Of a DNA stretch of 35,122 nucleotides, positions 1 through 7,601 are shown piece after piece. Under the pieces are notes generated by a model. That model was not told the DNA's origin and did no database searches. It worked only from the letters and a program-made list of their open reading frames with translations. The translations under genes were made by a program, and so were the position numbers. This DNA is from an uncultured Holdemania sp. (lineage in GTDB: Bacteria > Bacillota_I > Bacilli_A > Erysipelotrichales > Erysipelotrichaceae): contig CAMQTJ010000021.1 of assembly GCA_947037125.1 (NCBI GenBank), forward strand, positions 1 to 35,122, written 5' to 3'. Every line of letters starts with the position of its first letter. The stretch's first letter is position 1.

Positions 1-100
1 GGTGCCCCAAACTTAACTGGGGTTTCTACTAATTAAGCAACAAACTAACTTGGGGTAATTTCAACCCCAAACAAGTTGGAAGTTTCTAAAAAGTGTAGAG

Positions 101-139
101 AGCACAATATTTGGTGAAAATCATATATTGTGCTTTTTT
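101..139 (+). terminator. Hairpin terminator at the 3' end of the transposase
   Basis: Perfect 10-bp stem AGCACAATAT (101-110) / ATATTGTGCT (125-134), followed on the plus strand by a T run. It abuts the transposase stop codon. The T run follows the stem on the plus strand, so it best stops transcription entering the element from the left; on the minus strand the tail is only moderately T-rich. Confidence 0.55.
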
Positions 140-1560
140 CATGTTTGAATACGATAATTTACGTCATCATTTAGAACATAAAGATTACGATTTCTAAATC
201 TATCCCAATTCGTATAACCATTTCCATTGTTCTTTAGTTGTTTAATAGTTTTATTTCGGTTTTCAATGATCGCATTATTCATATAAACATCTTTTCCATT
301 TTTATTTATCGTATAAAATGAATTTATCATTTCTTTTTTCCATCGTATCATTGTATGTGAGAAATCTACTAGTTCCTTTATCCCACTAGAGGAAAATTCA
401 CTAATTAAGTCTTCAAGGTTTGACTTGGCAGTATCTATTGTGGATTCACTATAAAATAAATCAAATTTTATTTTAATATTCATTAAAGTTTCAAACTCTT
501 TATTGATACTCAACATATAATCATGTAAGTCGTAATAATTCATATACCTAGCAAGTGTTCGGTTGTATTTTTTTTCTATGTTTGGATCGAATAAATATTT
601 GTATACTGATTTACCATCTTCAGTTTCAACCTTTACTTTTGCATCTTTATTTTTGAATAATAACCAATGAAATTTTTTCAAAACATAATACTTTTTCTTT
701 CTTTCATCTTCCTGAACAATTTCAATTGGAGTCATTGTTTCTTTTTTTCGCTTAGTTGGTTTGTAATCATTCATAGTACGCATTCTAACAGCGGTAATTT
801 TTCTACCCAATTCTTGATATACATGAAATTTGTCCACGATACAGCAACAATTTGGAAATATATGCTTCGCAATTATTCGATAAGTGTCCCACATATCCAT
901 TACAAAGTATTTTACCTTTTTTCTTTCATCTATATGAATTTGTCTAAAGTACTTTTCAAGTTCTTCTTTTCTTCTAGATGAAAGTAAATCAATAGTTTTA
1001 CCAGTGACAAAATCAACTAGTACACAAACATAATCACTTTTGTCGCTATGAAATGCATATACTTCATCAATACAAATACATTCAGGTAATGTCCTTCTAG
1101 TACAAAATACATGATTATCAAATATATGAGTTACAGTTGTGTCAGATATTGAATATCTTTTCGCAACAGATGAGAATGTTTCGTTAGCGAACTTCAGATC
1201 ATTTAAGACATTAAACACGGTCAGTAAAGAAATCTTCATATTCTTATAAGCGAAGGGGTTGTTCTCATAAAATGTTTTGTGGCATGCATCGCAAACGAAT
1301 CTACGAGCTTTATAATTAATGAAACATGGAGTATGTGTTGTGAGTGAGTGAAGTATTTTCTTTTTTGTATAGCCTTTTATCGTTTTGGTTTCAAAACCAC
1401 AAGCCGGACATGAATGGGGTACTTTAGTTAAAGTTATAGAAGCATATAAACCATCATTTTTATGAACAATAGATATGTCATCGACATGTGATGCTTGAAG
1501 ATTAAATAATTGAAGCAAATAAGTGTCACTTAAAGAAACAGGTTGAGTAAATAAGCTCAT
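139..1560 (-). CDS. ISL3-family DDE transposase
   Basis: Cut-and-paste transposase of 473 residues, a usual length for ISL3 family members. An N-terminal zinc-binding region has two CxxC pairs (Cys51/Cys54 and Cys90/Cys93), followed by a helix-turn-helix stretch around residues 125-150. The catalytic core shows Asp165 (in CIDEVYAF), Asp222 (in VMDMWDTY) and Glu433 (in IIENRNKTIKQ), which fit the DDE triad with the long insertion expected before the final Glu. The C-terminal NGNGYTNWDRFRNR stretch is typical of ISL3 transposases. The frame is intact, so the enzyme may be active. It lies 70 bp downstream of the DUF6431-like ORF on the same strand, presumably co-transcribed. Confidence 0.93.
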   Translation of the reverse strand: MSLFTQPVSLSDTYLLQLFNLQASHVDDISIVHKNDGLYASITLTKVPHSCPACGFETKTIKGYTKKKILHSLTTHTPCFINYKARRFVCDACHKTFYENNPFAYKNMKISLLTVFNVLNDLKFANETFSSVAKRYSISDTTVTHIFDNHVFCTRRTLPECICIDEVYAFHSDKSDYVCVLVDFVTGKTIDLLSSRRKEELEKYFRQIHIDERKKVKYFVMDMWDTYRIIAKHIFPNCCCIVDKFHVYQELGRKITAVRMRTMNDYKPTKRKKETMTPIEIVQEDERKKKYYVLKKFHWLLFKNKDAKVKVETEDGKSVYKYLFDPNIEKKYNRTLARYMNYYDLHDYMLSINKEFETLMNIKIKFDLFYSESTIDTAKSNLEDLISEFSSSGIKELVDFSHTMIRWKKEMINSFYTINKNGKDVYMNNAIIENRNKTIKQLKNNGNGYTNWDRFRNRNLYVLNDDVNYRIQT

Positions 1561-1629
1561 ACTGTTATACCTGCCTTAATAATATTGGAATACATAACTT
1601 AAAAACCTCGCTTTCCTTTGTTTATAATA

Positions 1630-2178
1630 CTAATCTACACCAGAATAGTTTAATAGGTAAGGTAAGTTATGTGGGTGAATAAACAAATTTTTGAAAGCAG
1701 TTTTAATTTGCATAAAGTTGCACTTGAAGTATTTAAAACAGTTTAAAACCAAACTTTGATCAAATAATAAATTATGCTCTAAAATCTTTTGCTTGAAATG
1801 AGAAATGTACTGACGAATAATATATTTAATATTAGATTCATCAATATACGCATCATTTAATATATCTTCAAATGAAGATTTATTTTCGTAGGCATAAATG
1901 ATCCTTACATGGTCATCTAACAGTATTTGAGAGTATGGAACAATATTGGATATTAATATCGCATGAGTTGCATTACAAACATTGCATTTAACCCTTAATA
2001 TACTAATAGGTGTATTGCCATTAACGGTTTTAATGTATCTTGTGTAATAAGCATGTCTGGTTAAACAGTTAAAATTACCGCAAGAACAAGATAATTCATG
2101 AAAAGGAAAGTATTTAATGAAATTATTATAAGTTTTTTGATTTAAACTATTGATATTTTTAACATAACAAGTTATCAT
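1630..2178 (-). CDS. DUF6431-like zinc-finger protein, IS accessory ORF
   Basis: Small protein of 182 residues upstream of the transposase on the same strand. Its N-terminal half has a metal-binding pattern: CSCGNFNC near residues 31-38, then VKCNVCNATHAIL near 64-76, so one CxCx(4)C group and one CxxC group. The basic, Tyr-rich stretch between them (HAYYTRYIK) is typical of the DUF6431 proteins that often precede ISL3 transposases; that family name is from memory. The function is unknown, but a DNA-binding helper of transposition is plausible. The start ATG at 2178 follows AAAGG on the minus strand. The upstream leader contains the 2198-2234 hairpin. Confidence 0.7.
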   Translation of the reverse strand: MITCYVKNINSLNQKTYNNFIKYFPFHELSCSCGNFNCLTRHAYYTRYIKTVNGNTPISILRVKCNVCNATHAILISNIVPYSQILLDDHVRIIYAYENKSSFEDILNDAYIDESNIKYIIRQYISHFKQKILEHNLLFDQSLVLNCFKYFKCNFMQIKTAFKNLFIHPHNLPYLLNYSGVD

Positions 2179-2197
2179 AATATTGCCTTTGGTGGCA

Positions 2198-2240
2198 GGT
2201 AAGAATCCAACTTTCGAATGGGCAGATTCTTACCTTTTTT
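2198..2240 (+). terminator. Hairpin with T-tract in the IS leader
   Basis: Perfect 10-bp inverted repeat GGTAAGAATC (2198-2207) / GATTCTTACC (2225-2234) followed by six T on the plus strand. It lies just upstream of the minus-strand accessory ORF. On the plus strand it is a good intrinsic terminator; on the minus strand it would be a 5'-leader hairpin able to limit expression of the transposition genes from outside promoters. Confidence 0.5.
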
Positions 2241-2313
2241 CTTTCTATTTTTATAAATCTAGAATATCACAGAAAACATGGGGTTTTCTAGAGAAAATAC
2301 ATAAAATAAGCAA

Positions 2314-2380
2314 AAAAATACAATCAGTACTAAAGGAAATGGTTAATCCCATTAAATCCTTTAAGTATGATTGTATTTTT
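2314..2380. repeat. Long imperfect inverted repeat, possible bidirectional terminator
   Basis: The left arm AAAAATACAATCA (2314-2326) pairs perfectly with TGATTGTATTTTT (2368-2380). Inside it, TACT/AGTA, AAAGGA/TCCTTT and AATGG/CCATT continue the stem with small bulges, leaving a 6-nt loop. The A-rich left and T-rich right edges give U tails on both strands. No gene ends next to it except the IS accessory region, so its role is uncertain. Confidence 0.5.
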
Positions 2381-2670
2381 AAATACTAATGATTAATGCC
2401 TTTAATAAAGGCGACCCCAAACTTCACCGAAGGTAAATAAAATGATATATTAATTTACCCCAAGAAATATGGGAGGTTATAAAAACCCCACGTTATTTGG
2501 TTTATCCTCAAAAGATAAGATATTAATTTATTTTATCTTTTTGTTTAATTAACCATTTAATTTGATAATGTTTAATTACGCATTTTCAATTAATCAATCA
2601 TAATGTAGAGTCGGGTTTAGTTTAAATTGTCGCTATTCATTAATATAACTATAATTCAGTTTAAGAGTCT

Positions 2671-2698
2671 TAATATTATTAATTAATTAATAATATTA
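2671..2698. repeat. 28-bp perfect A/T palindrome
   Basis: Perfectly self-complementary sequence built on TAATATTATTAATT and its complement, made only of A and T and centred between 2684 and 2685. It lies about 85 bp upstream of the -35 box of the regulator gene. It could extrude as a cruciform or bind a regulator, but low complexity makes a chance origin possible. Confidence 0.5.
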
Positions 2699-2760
2699 TT
2701 TTCGGTATAAGTAAGTTCAACTATAAAGTAATAATGGTTTTTTAACAATTATTTTTAATG

Positions 2761-2810
2761 CCGATATATCGGTGTAAAGTGTTGATGTATCGGCGCTGCT
2801 GTGATATGAT
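2761..2810 (+). promoter_or_regulatory. Sigma-A-type promoter with palindromic operator for the R-M regulator
   Basis: TTGATG (2782-2787), a 17-bp spacer and TATGAT (2805-2810) form a good housekeeping promoter. A perfect 12-bp palindrome CCGATATATCGG (2761-2772) sits just upstream of the -35 box, and a second copy of its half, GATGTATCGG (2784-2793), overlaps the -35 box and spacer. The upstream full site plus promoter-overlapping half site is the layout expected for an autoregulated Cro/C1-type controller. The sites are visible; binding by the neighbouring regulator is inferred. Confidence 0.65.
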
Positions 2811-2847
2811 AATAATGGTTTTAATTATTTTATACGGAGGTAGAAAA

Positions 2848-3054
2848 TTGATTTCATACAACAAATTATGGAAAAAAATGATAGATTTAAACATGAAGAA
2901 AAAAGACTTGAAAGAACTTACAGGAATAGGGTCAACAACTATGACCAAGCTTGTTAAAAACAAATCAGTGTCTATGGATGTTATGGTGAAAATTTGTTTA
3001 GCATTAAAGTGTAATATTGGTGATATTATGGATGTGTTGATATGCGAAGATTAA
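2848..3054 (+). CDS. Small Cro/C1-type (HTH) transcriptional regulator of the R-M operon
   Basis: A 68-residue protein that is almost entirely one helix-turn-helix domain. Residues 17-60 read as KKKDLKELTGIGSTTMTKL followed by VSMDVMVKICLALKCNIGD, the pattern of YozG-like HTH_26 regulators. I choose TTG at 2848 because GGAGG (2836-2840) is 7 nt upstream and because the promoter -10 box at 2805-2810 puts the transcript start after the earlier in-frame ATG at 2758. The last 13 nt overlap the first methyltransferase gene, suggesting translational coupling. By position it probably times methyltransferase and nuclease expression, as controller proteins do, though it could equally regulate only itself. 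Confidence 0.82.
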   Translation: MISYNKLWKKMIDLNMKKKDLKELTGIGSTTMTKLVKNKSVSMDVMVKICLALKCNIGDIMDVLICED

Positions 3055-4109
3055 AAGGTATTTCACTTTTTTCTAGTGCAGGAATAGGAGAAACATTTTT
3101 TAAAGATGTTGGTATTGATATTGTTGTAGCTAATGAATTGTTGCCTAAACGTGCTGAATTATATCAAAAGATACATAAAGATTCAATTATGGTGTGCGGG
3201 GATATAACAGAAGAGAGTATTTTTAATAAAGTGATTAACAATTGTCCTGAGAAATTGGATTTTTTATTAGCCTCCCCACCATGTCAAGGAATGAGTGTTG
3301 CAGGTAAGAATCGTTGTCAAAATTCTATGGAGTCTGATGAACGGAATTACTTAATTAATTATGTATTAAAAATTATAAATAAAACTCATCCTGACTATGT
3401 TTTAATTGAAAATGTACCATCATTATTAAAATTAGAGTTGAATTACAAAAATCAATTTAGAACGATTTTAGATATTTTGAAATACGAGTTTGGTAGTTCA
3501 TATTCAATTGAGGGAAGAGTTGTAGATGCTTCAGATTATGGAGTTCCACAAACACGATTAAGAGCGATAATAAAAATGAATAAATTAAATAAAATTTGGA
3601 ACTGGGTTAATTTGGTAGAAAAAAAAGTTACTGTTGAAGAAGCGATAGGTTATTTGCCATCCTTAGAAGCTGGGGAAAAATCAGATATTAAATGGCATTT
3701 TGCTCGTAAACATATAGATAAAAATATTTTATGGATGAAAAATACACCAACAGGAATGACAGCATTTTCTAACCCTGTTCATTTTCCACAAAAAGATGAT
3801 GGGACAAGAATAAAAGGTTATGAGTCATCGTATAGACGAATTAGATGGGATGCACCATCGCCTACTATAACGATACGAAATGACTGCATAGCTTCACAAA
3901 GGAATGTTCATCCAGGGAGATTATTGAAAAATGGTATATATTCTGATGCGAGGGTACTTACTCCTTTAGAATTAATGATACTTACTTCATTACCTGTGGA
4001 TTGGAGTATTCCAGATGATACACCTGAAATATTAATAAGACAATGTATTGGCGAATCTATACCGCCATTAATGTTAAAACAAATTGTGGGAGGAATAGTA
4101 AATGAATAA
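3042..4109 (+). CDS. C5-cytosine DNA methyltransferase 1 of a type II R-M system
   Basis: Transfers a methyl group from S-adenosylmethionine to C5 of cytosine. It has 355 residues, a normal length. Conserved motifs are visible in order: motif I variant LFSSAGIGE near residue 10, catalytic SPPCQGMS with Cys81, ENVPSLL near 127, QTRLRAII near 176 (motif VIII QxRxR), and a C-terminal [19 protein letters not shown] block. The target-recognition region lies between motifs VIII and IX, about residues 190-290. It is clearly paralogous to the next gene, with the same motif spacing and stretches such as [20 protein letters not shown]. It overlaps both the regulator (13 nt) and the second methyltransferase (8 nt), so the set is one operon. 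Confidence 0.93.
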   Translation: MRRLKGISLFSSAGIGETFFKDVGIDIVVANELLPKRAELYQKIHKDSIMVCGDITEESIFNKVINNCPEKLDFLLASPPCQGMSVAGKNRCQNSMESDERNYLINYVLKIINKTHPDYVLIENVPSLLKLELNYKNQFRTILDILKYEFGSSYSIEGRVVDASDYGVPQTRLRAIIKMNKLNKIWNWVNLVEKKVTVEEAIGYLPSLEAGEKSDIKWHFARKHIDKNILWMKNTPTGMTAFSNPVHFPQKDDGTRIKGYESSYRRIRWDAPSPTITIRNDCIASQRNVHPGRLLKNGIYSDARVLTPLELMILTSLPVDWSIPDDTPEILIRQCIGESIPPLMLKQIVGGIVNE

Positions 4110-5166
4110 AATAAAGGCGATTTCTTTATTCGCAAGTGCGGGTATAGGTGAATTATTGATTGATCAAACAAACATTGATGTTGTTGGTGCAAACGAACTA
4201 TTACAAAAACGAGCAGAATGTTATAGTTTTTTTCACCCGAACACTGAAATGTATTGTGGAGATATAACAGAGGAAAAAACAAAAGATTATGTAGTAAATA
4301 TGGCGAAAAAATATAATGTAAAAATGTTAATTGCGACACCGCCTTGTCAAGGATTTAGTACGTTAGGAAAAAATAAAGTTCAAACTCAATTCGTAAAAGA
4401 TAGACGAAACTTTCTTATTTTAGATGTATTTGAAATTATTGATAAACATGATTTTGATTATATTTTGATTGAAAATGTACCGAAATTTCTTGAAATGTTT
4501 TTCCCTTATGAAGATGATTTTTTTAAGATTAATGATATTCTTACTAATAAGTATTCAGAAGAATATAACATAGATATAGATGTTTTAAATGCAAAAGATT
4601 ATGGTGTTCCTCAATCTCGAGCTAGAGCCATAATAAAAATGTATAAAAAAAATTTAAATTGGTCTATGCCAATAAGTCAAAAGGAAATTAACATGGAAGA
4701 AGCTATAGGTCACCTTCCATCCTTGGAGTCGGGATGTGAATCTGACATTAAATGGCATACAGCCAAGGTTCAAAATGATAGAGCTATATTAGCACTAAGG
4801 CACACACCTACGGGTAAAAGCGCAATCATGAACGAAGTTTATTATCCTAAAAAAGAAGATGGTAGTAGGATTAAGGGATTCCATAACACGTTCAAGCGTA
4901 TGGTATGGGATCAACCTTGTCATGCAAGAACAACTTTTAGTGGAAGTATGAGTTCACATAATAATGTACATCCTGGTAGATTACTTGAAGATGGAACTTA
5001 TTCCGATGCAAGAGTATTGACTTTGCTAGAGACATTTATTGTTTCATCAATTCCGTCTAATATAGAGTTTCCCAAGAGGTCTTCGGACACATTTATTAGA
5101 ACCGTAATAGGGGAATCTATACCTCCAAAACTATTGCTTGAAGTTCTAAGAACGATTGGGAGGTAG
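4102..5166 (+). CDS. C5-cytosine DNA methyltransferase 2 of a type II R-M system
   Basis: Second C5-cytosine methyltransferase, 354 residues. Motif I variant LFASAGIGE, catalytic TPPCQGFS with Cys82, [15 protein letters not shown] and the C-terminal [19 protein letters not shown] block are present. The backbone matches the preceding enzyme almost motif for motif, so this is a tandem duplication. The two differ around residues 240-290 (for example [19 protein letters not shown] here against [19 protein letters not shown] there), where target recognition is expected. Two C5 enzymes are known in systems with asymmetric sites such as HgaI, where each modifies one strand. The gene ends 9 bp before the nuclease gene. 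Confidence 0.93.
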   Translation: MNKIKAISLFASAGIGELLIDQTNIDVVGANELLQKRAECYSFFHPNTEMYCGDITEEKTKDYVVNMAKKYNVKMLIATPPCQGFSTLGKNKVQTQFVKDRRNFLILDVFEIIDKHDFDYILIENVPKFLEMFFPYEDDFFKINDILTNKYSEEYNIDIDVLNAKDYGVPQSRARAIIKMYKKNLNWSMPISQKEINMEEAIGHLPSLESGCESDIKWHTAKVQNDRAILALRHTPTGKSAIMNEVYYPKKEDGSRIKGFHNTFKRMVWDQPCHARTTFSGSMSSHNNVHPGRLLEDGTYSDARVLTLLETFIVSSIPSNIEFPKRSSDTFIRTVIGESIPPKLLLEVLRTIGR

Positions 5167-5175
5167 GATTGATTT

Positions 5176-6636
5176 ATGGCTGTTATGGTAGAAAGAAACA
5201 AATGGATTTTATATAAACATACATCTAGTTACGAAATTATAAAAGCAGTCGCTTTAGATGTGAAAAATAGTTGTAAAACAGATATTTCAGATGCAGAGAA
5301 GTATCGTATGCAAGAGAGATTAACAGCATTAAATCTTTATAAAACTAGAAATAGTAAAGAAAAGCCACTAGACTCCATGAATCATAGGGTCAATACACTT
5401 GCATATTGGATGTTTGGTTATAAATATAGAGTTAATGGAGTTAATAAATTCATTTATAGTCCGTTAGGAAACCTATTTCTTAAAAATATAAGTGACGATG
5501 AGAAAACTAGAAAGATATTTATTGCGATGTTATTTGCTATGCAATTCCAACACCCACATAGTAGTACAAATAAAGAGTTTCAATTATATCCCTTTAGATT
5601 AATTTTTAAATTGCTTTGTGACAAAAGATTAGAATACAAGATATATAATCAAGAAGTCGCATATTTAATTGTTTTTGAAACTACTATGTCAGAGGATAAG
5701 TATGAGAAACTTGTAAATAGCATATTAGAATTAAGAAAGTGTTCTAATGAAGAAATGTCAAATAAATTCAAACTAGACGAGCATACTTATGTAAACTCAG
5801 TTTATGAGTGGGAGTATTATACGCAAACTTTTTTAGAAAAAATAGGAATACTAAATAGAGTTAATGGTGAAATTATTTGTAAATTATATCATCCTACAAA
5901 AACAAACAGCAAAAGTAGGCCAACAGGAAGAAAGGCAACTAACGGATATATAACATTAAAAAGTGATATAAAACCATTTGTACAACTAATGCTAAATAAT
6001 TATTCTTTATTTACCTGTCCCATTAAGCTGAATGATGAGGAACGAATGTCTATTGATTGCATCAAAGAAATATATAGTTTTTATCCCAAAATACTATTGG
6101 ATGAGATAGGGGAATCAAACGAATTGACAACACTTCTGCAACTTCCAAAATTAATTGAGCAATATTCAAATAATCCAAATAATAGTACAGCATATTTATT
6201 TGAAAATGTCTTAACTGATGGATTTAATATGTTCTATAATGTAGATGCTACTACAAGAGGGGGATCATCACACACTGATATTGAATGTTTATATATTACG
6301 AAAAGCAAAAAATTTGCAGTAGAGTCTAAATCCACAGCTAATAAACTTTTAGGTATTAATGCAGGTAGACTACGTGAACATAGAGATGAAATTGGTGGCG
6401 AATATACCATAGTTATAACACCTAGATATGTGCCGGCAACAAAACGCGATATTATAGGAACCCCAATAGTAATTATATTAGCTAATACATTTGCTGAGTA
6501 TCTTTATAATCATATTTACAACGACATAAGAGATATAGATTTTGAAGATTTCTCATCAATTATTACAGATAATTTAGGCAAAGATATAAGTCATTTAATA
6601 TCAAATATGACATTAGAAAAGTTTGCAACAACCTAA
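5176..6636 (+). CDS. PD-(D/E)xK type II restriction endonuclease, possibly type IIS
   Basis: A 486-residue protein directly downstream of the methyltransferase pair, so very probably the cognate endonuclease. The C-terminal third contains a nuclease core: a Gly/Ser-rich GGSSHTD with Asp368 and then AVESKS with Glu383 and Lys385, giving D-x14-E-x-K, followed by RLREHRDEIGGEYTIVITPR. The N-terminal ~330 residues are mostly helical and may carry DNA recognition. Architecture (recognition first, cleavage last) and overall look recall AlwI-type type IIS enzymes, but the paired C5 methyltransferases recall HgaI, so the family is not settled. I choose ATG 5176, after GGGAGG at 5158-5163. ATG 5185 is a possible alternative. 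Confidence 0.8.
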   Translation: MAVMVERNKWILYKHTSSYEIIKAVALDVKNSCKTDISDAEKYRMQERLTALNLYKTRNSKEKPLDSMNHRVNTLAYWMFGYKYRVNGVNKFIYSPLGNLFLKNISDDEKTRKIFIAMLFAMQFQHPHSSTNKEFQLYPFRLIFKLLCDKRLEYKIYNQEVAYLIVFETTMSEDKYEKLVNSILELRKCSNEEMSNKFKLDEHTYVNSVYEWEYYTQTFLEKIGILNRVNGEIICKLYHPTKTNSKSRPTGRKATNGYITLKSDIKPFVQLMLNNYSLFTCPIKLNDEERMSIDCIKEIYSFYPKILLDEIGESNELTTLLQLPKLIEQYSNNPNNSTAYLFENVLTDGFNMFYNVDATTRGGSSHTDIECLYITKSKKFAVESKSTANKLLGINAGRLREHRDEIGGEYTIVITPRYVPATKRDIIGTPIVIILANTFAEYLYNHIYNDIRDIDFEDFSSIITDNLGKDISHLISNMTLEKFATT

Positions 6637-6722
6637 TTAAAATATATGTATAAAAATCATGAAATAATTTTCGATAAATTATATATATTGCTTGTCAAAA
6701 ACTAATTTAAAAGGAGAAAAAT

Positions 6723-7601
6723 ATGTTCGAGAACAATTATACAGTGGATTTCATTGATATAGGTGCAAAATATGGTTCTATTAAAATTAAAAATATAGTA
6801 TTCAATCCTATTGATATCGAAAATAATATCTTAAAAATAATTTTTGATGACAAAAATATAATGCATATGTTTGAAGAAAATAATTTAGATAGTTTCAATA
6901 GAAAAAATATTTATAGTAGATTTATTCCCCAAGAAAAAATGTTGCCTTCAACAAAAGAATATATAAAGAAAGGTATAGAAAAAAACAAAAATTTCTATTC
7001 TTTCTTGGCCGAAGGTATATTAGCACTTGTTTTTCGTGATATTTATGGATATGAGCTTTCGAAAGGTGTTATTGATGTTACTGAAACATTAACATATACT
7101 CATACTGGAGTTGATAGTTGTATGTATAATCTTGAAAATAGTATTATAGTCTTAGGTGAAGCAAAATTTTACGAAAACTTAAAAGGAGGTATTAAATCAA
7201 TAATTAATGACTTTACTAAAAAAGGTATAATAAGTAAATTATCGAGTCTTCAAAAAATTGCGAAATCCAATAAAATTTCTAATAGTATAGTTATTAAAAA
7301 TTTAGAAAATAATAATTATGACGGTTTATCGCTAGAACAATTTTTAAATCAAAAAATATTTTTTGTAGGCTTTGTTATGCATTCTAATATTGAATCTGAT
7401 TTAAAGTACGATGATAGCTTTTATTCAACGTATAAATTATCAACAAAAGGTATAAAAGATAATATTGATGTTAAATTAGGTAAAAAAATTAATAAAGGTA
7501 ACTATGAAATTATCATGGTACATTTACCAATAAATGAAAAAAAAGATTTAATTGAAAAAGTAATAGATACAGCATTAAATAAGTATAGAGAGGTGAAGTA
7601 A
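6723..7601 (+). CDS. hamA: Hachiman anti-phage system nuclease HamA (DUF1837)
   Basis: A 292-residue protein with a DUF1837-type PD-(D/E)xK core: Glu97 in FLAEGILALVFRD, Asp131 in HTGVDSCMYN, and Glu146/Lys148 in IIVLGEAKFY. In Hachiman and the related AbpAB system, HamA is the DNA nuclease effector held in check by the HamB helicase until phage DNA intermediates appear. The partner gene starts on the base after this gene's stop, which is strong support. AAGGAG is 8 nt upstream of the ATG. The 86-bp gap after the restriction gene lacks a clear terminator, so the gene could be read through from the R-M operon or have its own promoter; I could not define one. Confidence 0.88.
   Translation: MFENNYTVDFIDIGAKYGSIKIKNIVFNPIDIENNILKIIFDDKNIMHMFEENNLDSFNRKNIYSRFIPQEKMLPSTKEYIKKGIEKNKNFYSFLAEGILALVFRDIYGYELSKGVIDVTETLTYTHTGVDSCMYNLENSIIVLGEAKFYENLKGGIKSIINDFTKKGIISKLSSLQKIAKSNKISNSIVIKNLENNNYDGLSLEQFLNQKIFFVGFVMHSNIESDLKYDDSFYSTYKLSTKGIKDNIDVKLGKKINKGNYEIIMVHLPINEKKDLIEKVIDTALNKYREVK

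Larger units (their letters stand above)
18..2490 (-). mobile_element. ISL3-family insertion sequence
   Basis: A minus-strand transposase and an upstream zinc-finger ORF are bracketed by related ends. Reading inward, the left end has TGGGGTTTCTA (18-28) and CTTGGGGTAA (49-58); the right end, read on the minus strand, has TGGGGTTTTTA (2490-2480) and CTTGGGGTAA (2463-2454). Additional CCCCAAAC copies lie at 65-72 and near 2415. These shared motifs are seen directly; calling them terminal or subterminal transposase-binding repeats is inference. The exact tips and the target duplication cannot be fixed because the element reaches the left window edge, and the left tip could lie further left. Element size and two-ORF layout fit ISL3-type elements of Firmicutes. 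Confidence 0.7.
2491..2847. other. Intergenic region between the IS and the restriction-modification genes
   Basis: About 360 bp without a supportable gene. It holds a weak A/T stem-loop (about 2510-2541), a 28-bp perfect A/T palindrome (2671-2698), and the operator and promoter of the downstream regulator (2761-2810). The rest is A/T-rich sequence in which I see no further feature. Confidence 0.6.

Noticed and set aside
667-981. Plus-strand ORF of 104 residues inside the transposase
   Set aside because: Antisense shadow of the intact transposase gene, with no ribosome binding site and low-complexity composition.
2183-2389. Plus-strand ORF of 68 residues at the IS right side
   Set aside because: It spans two hairpins, including a terminator right after its start, and has no ribosome binding site or homology I recognise.
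2758-2847. Earlier ATG start for the R-M regulator
   Set aside because: It lies within the operator and promoter; the TTG at 2848 has an ideally spaced GGAGG.
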